Origin: Catenibacillus scindens
GTDB taxonomy: Bacteria; Bacillota; Clostridia; Lachnospirales; Lachnospiraceae
Length of the DNA stretch: 64,000 nt
Direction of reading: 5' to 3'
Assembly: GCF_014202115.1 (NCBI RefSeq)
Contig: NZ_JACHFW010000010.1
Location: forward strand, 87,349-151,348
In this document: positions 16,478 to 23,901 of the stretch, one piece after another
How positions within the stretch are numbered: the stretch's first letter is position 1
How the letters are laid out: each line of letters opens with the position of its first letter
The notes under the pieces: model-generated
The model's input: the letters and a program-made list of their open reading frames with translations, nothing else
Told to the model about the DNA's origin: nothing
The model's database searches: none
Made by a program: the position numbers and the translations under genes

Positions 16478-17230
16478 CTACTGTTCATCTTTGCAAATTT
16501 CATCAATAATGTTCATAGCGTTCAGGGAGCGGGGATAGCCAACATAGGGCATACACTGTTCTACAGCGCTGTATAATTTCTCTTTGTTGTTGCCCGCCAT
16601 TAAATTGCCCGCCGTATGTCCGCGAAGCTGATTTTCACAGCCGCCCTGGGCCAAAATAAAACAAAAGGTGATCATTTCCCTCTCCTGATCATTAAGTCCC
16701 TTTCGGGTGTAATAATCGCCGAAGCAGTTGTCTGCCAGCCACCGGTTAATATTGCGGCGAAGAGGTGGTGCGTCGGTCTGGCGCTTTGCCATCCCCTCGC
16801 AAAATAAAGAGACCTGCTTTTCCAGTCCCTTTTCAAACCGGGTCTGTTCATCTGTCGTTCCCTGGGGTTCCAGAGGGAGACTTATGCCATGCTGTTCCAT
16901 GATCTGGTCCGCCGCCACAAGATAATCGTGAACCCGGCCAAGTCCAAGATAAGCCGCCGCCTGATAAATAACTTCTTTAACAGCCACAGGATCAATCCCC
17001 AGATCTATGGCCTGATGGAGGACGTTGCGAAACATTCCCATTCCCTGGCAGCCAAGCAGGGCTGAAAGAATACAGAGGAAGCGTTCTTTTTCTGTCAGTC
17101 TGCTCTCCTGCACCGCCTCTGTCTGGGAAAAACTGGCGGTAATCTCAATAAATTCCGGATCGCTGTGAACCAGCTTCTCCCACGTTTCTCTAAAAATATC
17201 CTGAGCTTTCATCTGTGTATTGCTGTCCAT
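16478..17230 (-). CDS. Carboxymuconolactone decarboxylase-family protein
   Basis: Protein of 250 residues with two AhpD/CMD-like all-helical halves: about 45-115 (TEKERFLCILSALLGCQGMG) and about 160-245 (REMITFCFILAQGGCENQL). The CxxC peroxidase pair is not present, so a peroxidase role is unlikely; lactone decarboxylase-type or unknown chemistry is more plausible. AAGGAG precedes the ATG at 17230 (frame open to 17248). It is divergent from a MerR regulator gene, an arrangement commonly seen for MerR-controlled CMD/aldo-keto reductase operons. Confidence 0.82.
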   Translation of the reverse strand: MDSNTQMKAQDIFRETWEKLVHSDPEFIEITASFSQTEAVQESRLTEKERFLCILSALLGCQGMGMFRNVLHQAIDLGIDPVAVKEVIYQAAAYLGLGRVHDYLVAADQIMEQHGISLPLEPQGTTDEQTRFEKGLEKQVSLFCEGMAKRQTDAPPLRRNINRWLADNCFGDYYTRKGLNDQEREMITFCFILAQGGCENQLRGHTAGNLMAGNNKEKLYSAVEQCMPYVGYPRSLNAMNIIDEICKDEQ

Positions 17231-17397
17231 AAAAACACTCCTTTTCATATTAGGCCGACGCCTTCAACTAAACTCTGACATTTTACTTGCAATTTTTTTG
17301 TCTTTATACTACAATACGATTGTTTCAACCGCTTCTTGTAACCGATTATAAATTACGATAGTTACTACCGGTCAATAGGTATTTAAAAAAAGTCATA

Positions 17398-17503
17398 TAC
17401 CCCGCTACAAACAACAGGGCATCAAGCTAGCTGCGCCCCAAGAGGCGGGGTATTTGACTCTCGCGGCGTTCGCCAAGTGGACGCGCCAGCGCGTCCGCTT
17501 GGC
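17398..17503. repeat. GC-rich double-hairpin element
   Basis: Two strong inverted repeats lie back to back: TACCCCGC / GCGGGGTA (17398-17405, 17445-17452) enclosing about 39 bases, and GCCAAGTGGACGCG / CGCGTCCGCTTGGC (17472-17485, 17490-17503) with a four-base loop and one mismatch. The GC content is well above that of the AT-rich DNA on its left. It occupies the divergent CMD-MerR region. It looks like a dispersed palindromic element or structured RNA rather than a simple operator; identity unknown. Confidence 0.6.
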
Positions 17504-17536
17504 TCGCTGTCCGCGGAAATAAAGGATAAATGTAAC

Positions 17537-17940
17537 ATGTACACAATGATGCAGGTATGCAGAGAATTGGATATTACTTACCAGACTTTAAAATATTACT
17601 GTAACGAGGGGCTGATCCCCGGCGTTTTGCGTGACGCCAATAACCGCAGGATTTTCGACGAAAAGACTGTCCGCTGGATCAGGGATCTTACCTGCCTGAA
17701 AAATGTGGTTTTAGCATACAGGAAATGAAAACTTATCTTGAGATGTGTCTTGAAGGAAAATCGACAATCCCTCAGAGAAAAGAAATGCTGACAAAAAAAC
17801 AGGAGGCGCTTAACGCATCCATAAAAGAGTTGGAAGACAGTATCGACTACATTCGCTGGAAGCAGAATTTTTACGACGAGGTTCTGTCTGGAAAACGCCC
17901 CTATATAAGCATAAAAAAATCGCCACCTGCAGTCAAGTGA
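17537..17940 (+). pseudogene. MerR-family regulator, single-base frameshift
   Basis: The first frame (MYTMMQVCRELDITYQTLKYY) holds the MerR winged HTH but runs off after LTCLKN. The second resumes as MKTYLEMCLEGKSTIPQRKE and contains the dimerisation coiled coil to the stop at 17940. One additional A in the run after CTG (near 17700) restores LTCLKKCGFSIQEMKTYLEM, an intact protein of about 134 residues typical of regulators of aldo/keto reductase and CMD genes. As written it is broken. The lesion is again one base in a homopolymer, so read error must be considered. The divergent CMD gene is the likely target. Confidence 0.8.
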
Positions 17941-17947
17941 CGATTTT
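17916..17947. terminator. Bidirectional terminator at converging genes
   Basis: AAAATCG-C-CAC pairs with GTG-A-CGATTTT across one mismatch, with an A-run on one side and TTTT on the other. It overlaps the last codons of the MerR gene and faces the toxin gene. Confidence 0.5.
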
Positions 17948-17965
17948 CATTCTGATATTCTGTTG

Positions 17966-18283
17966 TTATTTGATAAGCCAACTGTAATCCTTGCGGCAGT
18001 CAAGGATATATTCTACATAGACCGTATCGTCTTGGATTTGATAAAGGACAAGATACCACTTCTCAATGAACATCTTGTGATATTTATTTGGCGTGATATA
18101 CAGTTCCTCAAAGTAGGGGAAACGCTGTGGCATCTGCTTTAAAGAGCGCATCGCTGCCATAATCTCTTTTTTCTTTGCAGCTGCTGCCTCTTTATTGACC
18201 TGCGCCATAAAGCGGATGTGCGTCCCCAACATTCTTTTTGCTCTGTCGGAAACAATGACTTTGTACTTGCTGTTTGATACCAT
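17966..18283 (-). CDS. RelE/ParE-family toxin
   Basis: Small basic protein of 105 residues with the RelE/ParE plan: N-terminal helices (SDRAKRMLGTHIRFMAQVNKEA) followed by beta strands ending YVEYILDCRKDYSWLI. RelE-type toxins cleave mRNA on the ribosome; ParE types poison gyrase. Sequence does not decide between them. The gene starts three bases after the antitoxin stop codon, as usual for type II modules. It borders the mobile-element remnant, where such modules serve as maintenance systems. Confidence 0.82.
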   Translation of the reverse strand: MVSNSKYKVIVSDRAKRMLGTHIRFMAQVNKEAAAAKKKEIMAAMRSLKQMPQRFPYFEELYITPNKYHKMFIEKWYLVLYQIQDDTVYVEYILDCRKDYSWLIK

Positions 18284-18286
18284 ACG

Positions 18287-18553
18287 CTATACCTCTGCAA
18301 TCACTTCATCAAGATAAGCGTCAAGTTCTTCAAGCGTACAGCCAGTTCTTCCCGCCATTCTGTCCTCCTCAACCGCAAGCAGTTCCTCACGGAGTTTCAG
18401 CATCTTCTCCCTGCGGTTGTAAGTTTCAATATCCATAACGACTAAATCTCCCTCGCCATTCTTGGTAAGGAATACCGGCTCTGCGGTCTTTCTGCACATT
18501 TCTGCAATCTCATTGTAATTCTGGCGGATTGCTGCGGATGGACGAATATTCAT
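18287..18553 (-). CDS. Phd/YefM-family antitoxin
   Basis: Acidic protein of 88 residues. The N-terminal PSAAIRQNYNEIAEMCRKTAEP-type fold with VFLTKNGEGDLVVMDIETY is the signature of Phd/YefM DNA-binding antitoxins; the C-terminal acidic helix (about 55-88) should wrap the toxin. GGGAGG lies before the ATG at 18553; the longer frame to 18625 is not supported. The pair is expected to autorepress its own promoter. Confidence 0.85.
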   Translation of the reverse strand: MNIRPSAAIRQNYNEIAEMCRKTAEPVFLTKNGEGDLVVMDIETYNRREKMLKLREELLAVEEDRMAGRTGCTLEELDAYLDEVIAEV

Positions 18554-18646
18554 AGCCACACCTCCCGTTTGTATTTGGTAGTAGTATTCTAACCATATTA
18601 TACTCATTTTATGCCACTGAGTCAATATGCGCAGAAAAATTTACAA

Positions 18647-19009
18647 TTACAAGCCCATCATTTCACGGACAACACGGTCTGCCATTTTGACCACCCCGAC
18701 TAAGACGAGCATGTTAAATACCAGCTCCCCGATATAGCTCCATACCATTGACACCGCCGCAGCGTCCGGGTCAGTCAGCATGAGAATTGGAGCCCGGATA
18801 CCTTTTTTTCTTGCCTTTTTTGCGATTTTAAAACCATCTAATCCCGGCAGCATTACATCTAAAATAATAATATCATAAATATTACTCTCTACAGCGTCCA
18901 GACCAGATATTCCATCTTCATAGTAATCCACTTCATATTTTTCTAAGCGCAGTATCTCACAAAGAGTCTGCGCCATTCTTTTTTCATCTTCAACTAATAA
19001 AATCTTCAT
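18647..19009 (-). pseudogene. Response regulator receiver domain fused to a foreign membrane tail
   Basis: Residues 1-79 are a receiver domain (MKILLVEDEKRMAQ, phospho-acceptor Asp51 in IILDVMLPG, LMLT). At about residue 80 (near 18770) the sequence switches abruptly, exactly before the expected AR-D, to a GC-richer hydrophobic tail, DPDAAAVSMVWSYIGELVFN...ADRVVREMMGL. The effector domain is missing. The tail resembles the C-terminus of a membrane protein of conjugative elements (inference, not verified). A good GGAGG and promoter remain, so it may still be made. This is a deletion or recombination scar. Confidence 0.7.
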
Positions 19010-19028
19010 TTAGCACCTCCGTAGTATC

Positions 19029-19060
19029 ATTATATCACAGAAGATTGAAAAAGAATTGAA
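19029..19060 (-). promoter_or_regulatory. Promoter with direct-repeat operator of the truncated regulator
   Basis: On the minus strand, TATAAT (19029-19034) lies downstream of two TTCAAT hexamers 11 bases apart (19044-19049, 19055-19060). Direct repeats at one helical turn near the -35 are typical binding sites of OmpR-family regulators, suggesting the intact regulator was autoregulated. Confidence 0.5.
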
Positions 19061-19106
19061 GACCATTCTAAAGGCGATGGAGATATTTTCCCACCGCCTT
19101 ACACAC

Positions 19107-19496
19107 CTATGCAAAGATAATTTCCCTCTCCACAATCTCCCTCGCACACGCCCGTATGTTATTCATTCTCTGTACCCATTCTAAGGCGTTTTCCGCCTTT
19201 AGCTGTTCCGTGATACCCTGCGCCCGTTTCATCTGTTCTGTGAGCCTTTCCATGCGCTCCTGCGCCTGCCTGTCGATGTCGGCAAGGTAAGCGTTCAACC
19301 TTCCGCTTGTGAGCAGGGTTATGTAGGTGGCTCTGCGATATTCTTTCAGATACCGCAAATGCCGCTGCCCCCATACGCCTATGGGCTGTTCTTTTTCGGC
19401 GGGTAAGGATAGGCAGGGGAGAAGATAATCCCCCTGCTGTTCATAAGCGCCGCCCAACTGTTCAAAGATTGATTTTGCCATTGTCATTCCCGCCAT
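19107..19496 (-). CDS. TnpV-family transposon protein
   Basis: Protein of up to 129 residues containing MAKSIFEQLGGAYEQQGDYL, GQRHLRYLKEYRRATY, LLTSGRLNAYLADIDRQAQE and NNIRACAREIVEREIIFA, all diagnostic of TnpV proteins carried by Tn4451-like and related clostridial conjugative elements. Function is not established. The first ATG overlaps the stop of the upstream small gene (TAATG), implying coupling; a second ATG at 19481 follows GGCGGG and gives the usual MAKSIFEQ start. Confidence 0.85.
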   Translation of the reverse strand: MAGMTMAKSIFEQLGGAYEQQGDYLLPCLSLPAEKEQPIGVWGQRHLRYLKEYRRATYITLLTSGRLNAYLADIDRQAQERMERLTEQMKRAQGITEQLKAENALEWVQRMNNIRACAREIVEREIIFA

Positions 19497-19663
19497 TACC
19501 GTATTTTTATCTTTTTCGTCTTTGCGTACATGACCTTTATCAGCAGCTCGTCCACACAGTCCGTATATCTGCCCGCCGCAAGTAACTTGTTGCAGAAGTC
19601 AATCAGAGCGTGGAGAACAAGCTGCCTTTCTTCCTCGCTAAGATACAAGTGATATTTTCCCAT
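19496..19663 (-). CDS. Small conjugative-element protein of 55 residues
   Basis: Short frame beginning MGKYHLYLSEEERQLVLHAL and containing GRYTDCVDELLIKV. AAAGGAAAGG precedes the ATG. It is a paralogue of the 63-residue protein at 20341-20532 and belongs to a small protein family frequently found beside TnpV in Lachnospiraceae mobile elements. It overlaps tnpV by one base. Function unknown; no catalytic motif. Confidence 0.7.
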   Translation of the reverse strand: MGKYHLYLSEEERQLVLHALIDFCNKLLAAGRYTDCVDELLIKVMYAKTKKIKIR

Positions 19664-19741
19664 AGCCTTTCCTTTCTTTGAGAGGGCAGGCGTTTTTCCT
19701 GCAAGGGTGTTTCAGCACCTTTGCGGAAAATACCCGTTCCC

Positions 19742-19882
19742 CTATGTAGCCGCCGAAGCGGTAACAGATTTTTTGCCGCTTTCAGTCTGTCGGCGTTGTT
19801 TTTTCCTTTGCTCCCGTCCGCTTTGGCGTTCATCTTCACTGCCAGAGCCACCGCTTTCTCTCTGTCCTTTGCAGTTTGACAT
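19742..19882 (-). CDS. Possible small hydrophilic ORF (46 residues)
   Basis: The ATG at 19882 has an excellent AGGAGG eight bases upstream. The product starts MSNCKGQRESGGSGSEDERQ and is very polar and basic. An overlapping frame on the same strand is also open, so only the ribosome binding site favours this one. Part of the mobile-element remnant if real. Confidence 0.35.
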   Translation of the reverse strand: MSNCKGQRESGGSGSEDERQSGREQRKKQRRQTESGKKSVTASAAT

Positions 19883-20002
19883 AGATGCGTCCTCCTTTCG
19901 CATAAATTTAGCCACCTTGTCAGGGTGGCTATGTAAAGTTCCGCAGAACGCAAAAAAGCCGACTGGCTTTGATACCAATCGGCTATGTAAAATCCTCAAT
20001 AT

Positions 20003-20344
20003 TCAGTTGTTTACTTTCGCTGCAAGCAGCTCCCGTATGTCATCTATGTCCCACTTATCAGGGAACAGCACTGCCATTATCTGAAAAGCGTCATACAATC
20101 CTGCGATATATGCGTGGGTAGCATACTCAATATCTTGCTTGTCCCGGCACTCAAGCAGGCGGTTACAGACTTTCCGCTGTTCCTCCGTCAAATCCAACTG
20201 GAGATAGTTCATTTCCGCAATCCCCTCATTATCAGAGTCCTCCTGATAGGTTGTGTCTGCTTCCAACAGCGGAGTAATCGTCTTTTCCCTCAGTGTTTCC
20301 ACAGCCACCTTAAACAATTCTTTAAATTCTATGCCATCCATCAT
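20003..20344 (-). CDS. Mobile-element hypothetical protein (113 residues)
   Basis: Acidic soluble protein starting MMDGIEFKELFKVAVETLRE, helical throughout, with a segment LTEEQRKVCNRLLECRDKQD. The start ATG overlaps the stop of the upstream gene (ATGA) behind GGGAGG, so the two are co-translated. No domain recognised; position places it in the conjugative-element remnant. Confidence 0.7.
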   Translation of the reverse strand: MMDGIEFKELFKVAVETLREKTITPLLEADTTYQEDSDNEGIAEMNYLQLDLTEEQRKVCNRLLECRDKQDIEYATHAYIAGLYDAFQIMAVLFPDKWDIDDIRELLAAKVNN

Positions 20345-20532
20345 ACCCTCCCGCAATCGTGTTGTACTTTGAGTCTTTTCAGCGGTGCGCCCGTGACCTT
20401 AAAAATCAGTTCGTCAACGCAGTCCGCATATCTGCCTTGCGCAAGAAGCTGATTTTTCAGTTCCACAAGGCTATGTAGCAGGATTGTCCTTTCGTGGCTA
20501 TCCAGATAAATGTGGAATTTCTGTTCTCTCAT
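20341..20532 (-). CDS. Small conjugative-element protein of 63 residues
   Basis: Starts MREQKFHIYLDSHERTILLH and contains GRYADCVDELIFKVTG. It aligns over nearly its whole length with the 55-residue product at 19496-19663. GGAGG lies eight bases before the ATG at 20532; the longer frame is unsupported. Overlaps the next gene by four bases. Function unknown. Confidence 0.72.
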   Translation of the reverse strand: MREQKFHIYLDSHERTILLHSLVELKNQLLAQGRYADCVDELIFKVTGAPLKRLKVQHDCGRV

Positions 20533-20656
20533 ATGAGCCACCTCCGTTTCTTCACTCTCATTATATGTAGGAATGGAGAGCAGCTCAAATGTGCAATCTT
20601 GGCAAAAAAATAAGCGTATCACTATCTCTAATGATACGCTTATCTTCATTTAGTTT

Positions 20657-20780
20657 CTATTCAAGGTCTATCAACGCAGTAATGGTTGTTTCCCTCCATT
20701 GATTTTTACGAACATACTGCCCGTTAGCCTTTCGATAGGCTGCCGCTTGCTCAAAAGATAGCGGTAAATCAAAGGAAAGA
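20657..20780 (-). pseudogene. Possible C-terminal fragment of a mobile-element protein
   Basis: Directly after the ppdK stop, a different frame encodes roughly 40 residues (LSFDLPLSFEQAAAYRKANG to a stop at 20657) that read like real protein rather than shadow, but with no start or ribosome binding site. It may be the tail of an element gene whose body was lost when the element joined the ppdK 3' end. Not identified. Confidence 0.35.
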
Positions 20781-23414
20781 TTAAGCCTCCCTACTTTTGA
20801 TAGCTGCCTGTGCTGCTGCCAATCTTGCGATAGGTACACGGAATGGTGAGCAGGATACATAGTTGAGACCAATGCTGTTGCAGAATTCAACAGAGCTTGG
20901 GTCACCGCCATGCTCGCCGCAGATACCTACGTGAAGGTTCGGGTTCACAGGTTTTCCTAAGTCGATAGCCATCTTCATCAGCTTGCCAACGCCAACCTGG
21001 TCAAGTTTAGCGAATGGATCATTTTCGAAGATCTTAGCATCATAGTAAGCGTTTAAGAACTTGCCAGCGTCATCACGGGAGAAGCCGTAAGTCATCTGTG
21101 TCAAGTCGTTTGTACCGAAGCAGAAGAAATCAGCTTCTTTTGCGATCTCATCGGCTGTAAGGGCAGCTCTTGGGATCTCGATCATTGTACCAACTTCATA
21201 TTTAAGATCGGAACCTGCAGCGGCGATTTCAGCGTCAGCAGTCTCAACAACAAACTTCTTAACATATTTCAATTCCTTAACATCACCTACTAACGGAATC
21301 ATGATCTCAGGAACTACATTCCATTCTGGATGTGCCTTCTTCACATTGATTGCCGCGCGGATTACAGCGCTTGTCTGCATCTTAGCGATTTCAGGATATG
21401 TTACAGCAAGACGGCATCCACGATGACCCATCATCGGGTTGAACTCGTGGAGAGAATCAATAATCGCTTTGATCTGCTCAACAGTCTTGCCCTGAGCGTC
21501 AGCCAGTTTCTTAATGTCTTCTTCATCTGTCGGAACGAACTCATGAAGAGGAGGATCAAGGAAACGGATAGTTACCGGGTTGCCCTCAAGAGCTTCATAG
21601 AGAGCTTCAAAGTCACTCTGCTGATATGGAAGAATTTTAGCGAGAGCTTTTTCTCTCTCTTCTTCTGTCTCAGCACAGATCATCTCGCGGAAAGCGTCGA
21701 TTCTGCCTTCACCGAAGAACATATGCTCTGTACGGCACAGACCGATACCTTCAGCACCCAGCTCGCGGGCTTTCTTAGCGTCTTCCGGAGTATCAGCGTT
21801 TGTGCGGACTTTCATTGTTCTATATTTGTCAGCCCATGCCATGATGCGGCCGAACTCGCCGGCGATCTTTGCATCTACAGTTAGAATCTGACCATCATAA
21901 ATGTTACCTGTGGAACCGTCAATGGAGATCCAGTCGCCTTCATGGAACTCTTTGCCGCCAAGAGTAAATTTCTTGTTAGCTTCATCCATAACGATATCGC
22001 CGCAGCCGGATACACAGCACTCGCCCATACCACGGGCAACAACGGCTGCATGGCTTGTCATACCGCCGCGAACAGTAAGGATACCCTGAGCAGATTTCAT
22101 ACCTGTGATATCCTCAGGAGATGTCTCAAGACGAACAAGAACAACCTTTTCGCCTCTCTCAGCCCATTCTACAGCGTCGTCTGCTGTAAATACAACTTTA
22201 CCGCAGGCAGCACCAGGAGAAGCGCCGAGACCTTTGCCCAAAGGTGTGGCAGCCTTTAATGCGGCAGCGTCAAACTGTGGGTGGAGAAGTGTGTCAAGGT
22301 TACGTGGGTCGATCATAGCTACAGCTTCTTCTTCGGTTCTCATGCCCTCGTCAACAAGGTCGCAGGCAATCTTTAAAGCGGCCTGAGCTGTTCTCTTACC
22401 GTTACGTGTCTGGAGCATATAGAGTTTCTTGTTCTCAACAGTGAACTCCATATCCTGCATATCTCTATAATGATTTTCAAGAGTTTTGCAAACTTCTACG
22501 AACTGAGCGTATGCTTCAGGGAACTCTTCTTCCATCTTAGCGATAGGCATAGGTGTACGAACACCAGCAACAACGTCCTCACCCTGAGCGTTAATAAGGA
22601 ACTCACCCATGAGTTTCTTCTCGCCTGTAGCCGGGTCACGTGTGAAGGCAACACCTGTACCACAATCATCACCCATGTTACCGAATGCCATGCTCTGTAC
22701 GTTTACAGCAGTACCCCAGGAATATGGGATATCGTTGTCACGGCGGTAAACATTAGCACGTGGGTTATCCCAGGAACGGAATACAGCTTTGATAGCGCCC
22801 ATAAGCTGTTCCTTTGGATCATCCGGGAAGTCAGAGCCGATCTTTTCTTTATATTCAGCCTTGAACTGAGAAGCAAGTTCTTTTAAGTCGTCTGCTGTCA
22901 GCTCAACGTCATATGTTACGCCTTTTTTAGCTTTCATTTCGTCGATAAGCTCTTCAAAATATTTCTTACCAACTTCCATTACAACGTCGGAATACATCTG
23001 GATAAATCTTCTGTAGCAGTCCCATGCCCAACGAGGATTTCCGGACTTTTCAGCGATAACATTAACAACTGTTTCATTTAAACCAAGATTGAGGATTGTA
23101 TCCATCATACCAGGCATGGAAGCTCTAGCGCCGGAACGAACGGAAACAAGAAGAGGATTCTCGCTGTCACCAAATTTCTTTCCTGTGATTTCTTCCATCT
23201 TGCCGATGTACTCGTTGATCTGACCACGAATCTCATCGTTGATCTCACGGCCATCCTCATAGTACTGAGTACAAGCCTCTGTAGTGATGGTAAAGCCCTG
23301 TGGTACAGGAAGACCCAGGCCTGTCATTTCAGCAAGGTTTGCGCCTTTACCTCCAAGGAGTTCACGCATGGATGCGTTACCCTCGCTAAACAAATAAACC
23401 CATTTCTTAGCCAT
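20781..23414 (-). CDS. ppdK: Pyruvate, phosphate dikinase
   Basis: Enzyme of 877 residues, full family length, interconverting pyruvate + ATP + Pi with phosphoenolpyruvate + AMP + PPi in the cytoplasm. The N-terminal ATP-grasp domain contains GGKGANLAEM and VSVRSGARASMPGMMDT; the swivelling domain has the phospho-histidine site GGMTSHAAVVARGMG; the C-terminal TIM barrel ends with GTNDLTQMTYGFSRDD and the catalytic region CGEHGGDP. It allows PPi-linked glycolysis or gluconeogenesis, common in Lachnospiraceae. AGGAGG precedes the ATG. The leader is about 310 bases long and contains a perfect hairpin and a repeat element. The 3' end abuts mobile-element debris, with no terminator seen. Confidence 0.97.
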   Translation of the reverse strand: MAKKWVYLFSEGNASMRELLGGKGANLAEMTGLGLPVPQGFTITTEACTQYYEDGREINDEIRGQINEYIGKMEEITGKKFGDSENPLLVSVRSGARASMPGMMDTILNLGLNETVVNVIAEKSGNPRWAWDCYRRFIQMYSDVVMEVGKKYFEELIDEMKAKKGVTYDVELTADDLKELASQFKAEYKEKIGSDFPDDPKEQLMGAIKAVFRSWDNPRANVYRRDNDIPYSWGTAVNVQSMAFGNMGDDCGTGVAFTRDPATGEKKLMGEFLINAQGEDVVAGVRTPMPIAKMEEEFPEAYAQFVEVCKTLENHYRDMQDMEFTVENKKLYMLQTRNGKRTAQAALKIACDLVDEGMRTEEEAVAMIDPRNLDTLLHPQFDAAALKAATPLGKGLGASPGAACGKVVFTADDAVEWAERGEKVVLVRLETSPEDITGMKSAQGILTVRGGMTSHAAVVARGMGECCVSGCGDIVMDEANKKFTLGGKEFHEGDWISIDGSTGNIYDGQILTVDAKIAGEFGRIMAWADKYRTMKVRTNADTPEDAKKARELGAEGIGLCRTEHMFFGEGRIDAFREMICAETEEEREKALAKILPYQQSDFEALYEALEGNPVTIRFLDPPLHEFVPTDEEDIKKLADAQGKTVEQIKAIIDSLHEFNPMMGHRGCRLAVTYPEIAKMQTSAVIRAAINVKKAHPEWNVVPEIMIPLVGDVKELKYVKKFVVETADAEIAAAGSDLKYEVGTMIEIPRAALTADEIAKEADFFCFGTNDLTQMTYGFSRDDAGKFLNAYYDAKIFENDPFAKLDQVGVGKLMKMAIDLGKPVNPNLHVGICGEHGGDPSSVEFCNSIGLNYVSCSPFRVPIARLAAAQAAIKSREA

Positions 23415-23448
23415 TTGTTTTATTCCTCCTAAAATGTATTTTATTTGT

Positions 23449-23484
23449 TATAGCAAACGACAAATATATCTGTCGTTTGCTATA
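23449..23484 (-). promoter_or_regulatory. Perfect hairpin in the ppdK 5' leader
   Basis: TATAGCAAACGACA / TGTCGTTTGCTATA, 14 bp perfect with an 8-base loop, about 20 bases upstream of the ppdK ribosome binding site. No U-run follows, so it is not a terminator. It could be an operator or an mRNA-stabilising 5' structure. Confidence 0.65.
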
Positions 23485-23591
23485 AACCCTCCGGGGGGAT
23501 GCGCACGATTTTTGCAAGGAAAGATCTGCGCTTTGCGCAGCAAAAACCGGCGCATGAAACGTCATAATAAAACTTATTATGACGCTTCATA
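23482..23591 (+). repeat. Dispersed repeat element, copy 1
   Basis: About 110 bp beginning AAACCCTCCGGGGGGATGCG, nearly identical to the reverse complement of 32346-32456. It contains two internal palindromes, CTGCGCTTTGCGCAG and a longer one around GTCATAATAAAACTTATTATGAC. It has no coding capacity for a transposase. It lies in the ppdK leader. Confidence 0.88.
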
Positions 23592-23730
23592 TAATATATG
23601 GTTCCTTTCTTCCTTTTCTGGCGTCCAAAAGTGAAACTTTTGCATCGGCAGAAGCAAAAAATCGTGACCATATAAAATACCGTAATCGCCGCCGGGCATA
23701 GGAATCTGCCCGGCTCACTGCTTCGTGGAT

Positions 23731-23760
23731 ATTATAACACAGTTACATAGGATATTTCAA
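23731..23760 (-). promoter_or_regulatory. Probable ppdK promoter
   Basis: Minus strand TTGAAA (23755-23760), 18-base spacer, TATAAT (23731-23736). No other minus-strand gene intervenes before ppdK, so the transcript would carry the repeat and the hairpin. The remaining stretch up to the MATE gene stop shows nothing else. Confidence 0.65.
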
Positions 23761-23901
23761 ATTTTTTTTATATTATTTTACAGTTTTTCGGCCGCTGAGG
23801 TTACTATTCCCGCTCCCCTCACGCCCCACTGGCAATTCTGCCTGTTTTTCAGGCTTTACCGCTGCTGCCGTCAGTAATGAGCGGGCAAACCGCCGCTGTA
23901 T

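Noticed and set aside
17398..17503. CRISPR array
   Set aside because: The repeats are single inverted pairs, not regularly spaced direct repeats; no cas genes in the window.
19603..19953. 116-codon frame overlapping the 46-residue ORF
   Set aside because: No ribosome binding site at its start, and it overlaps the better-supported ORF at 19742-19882 in a different frame. Some of its sequence looks protein-like, so this rejection is tentative.
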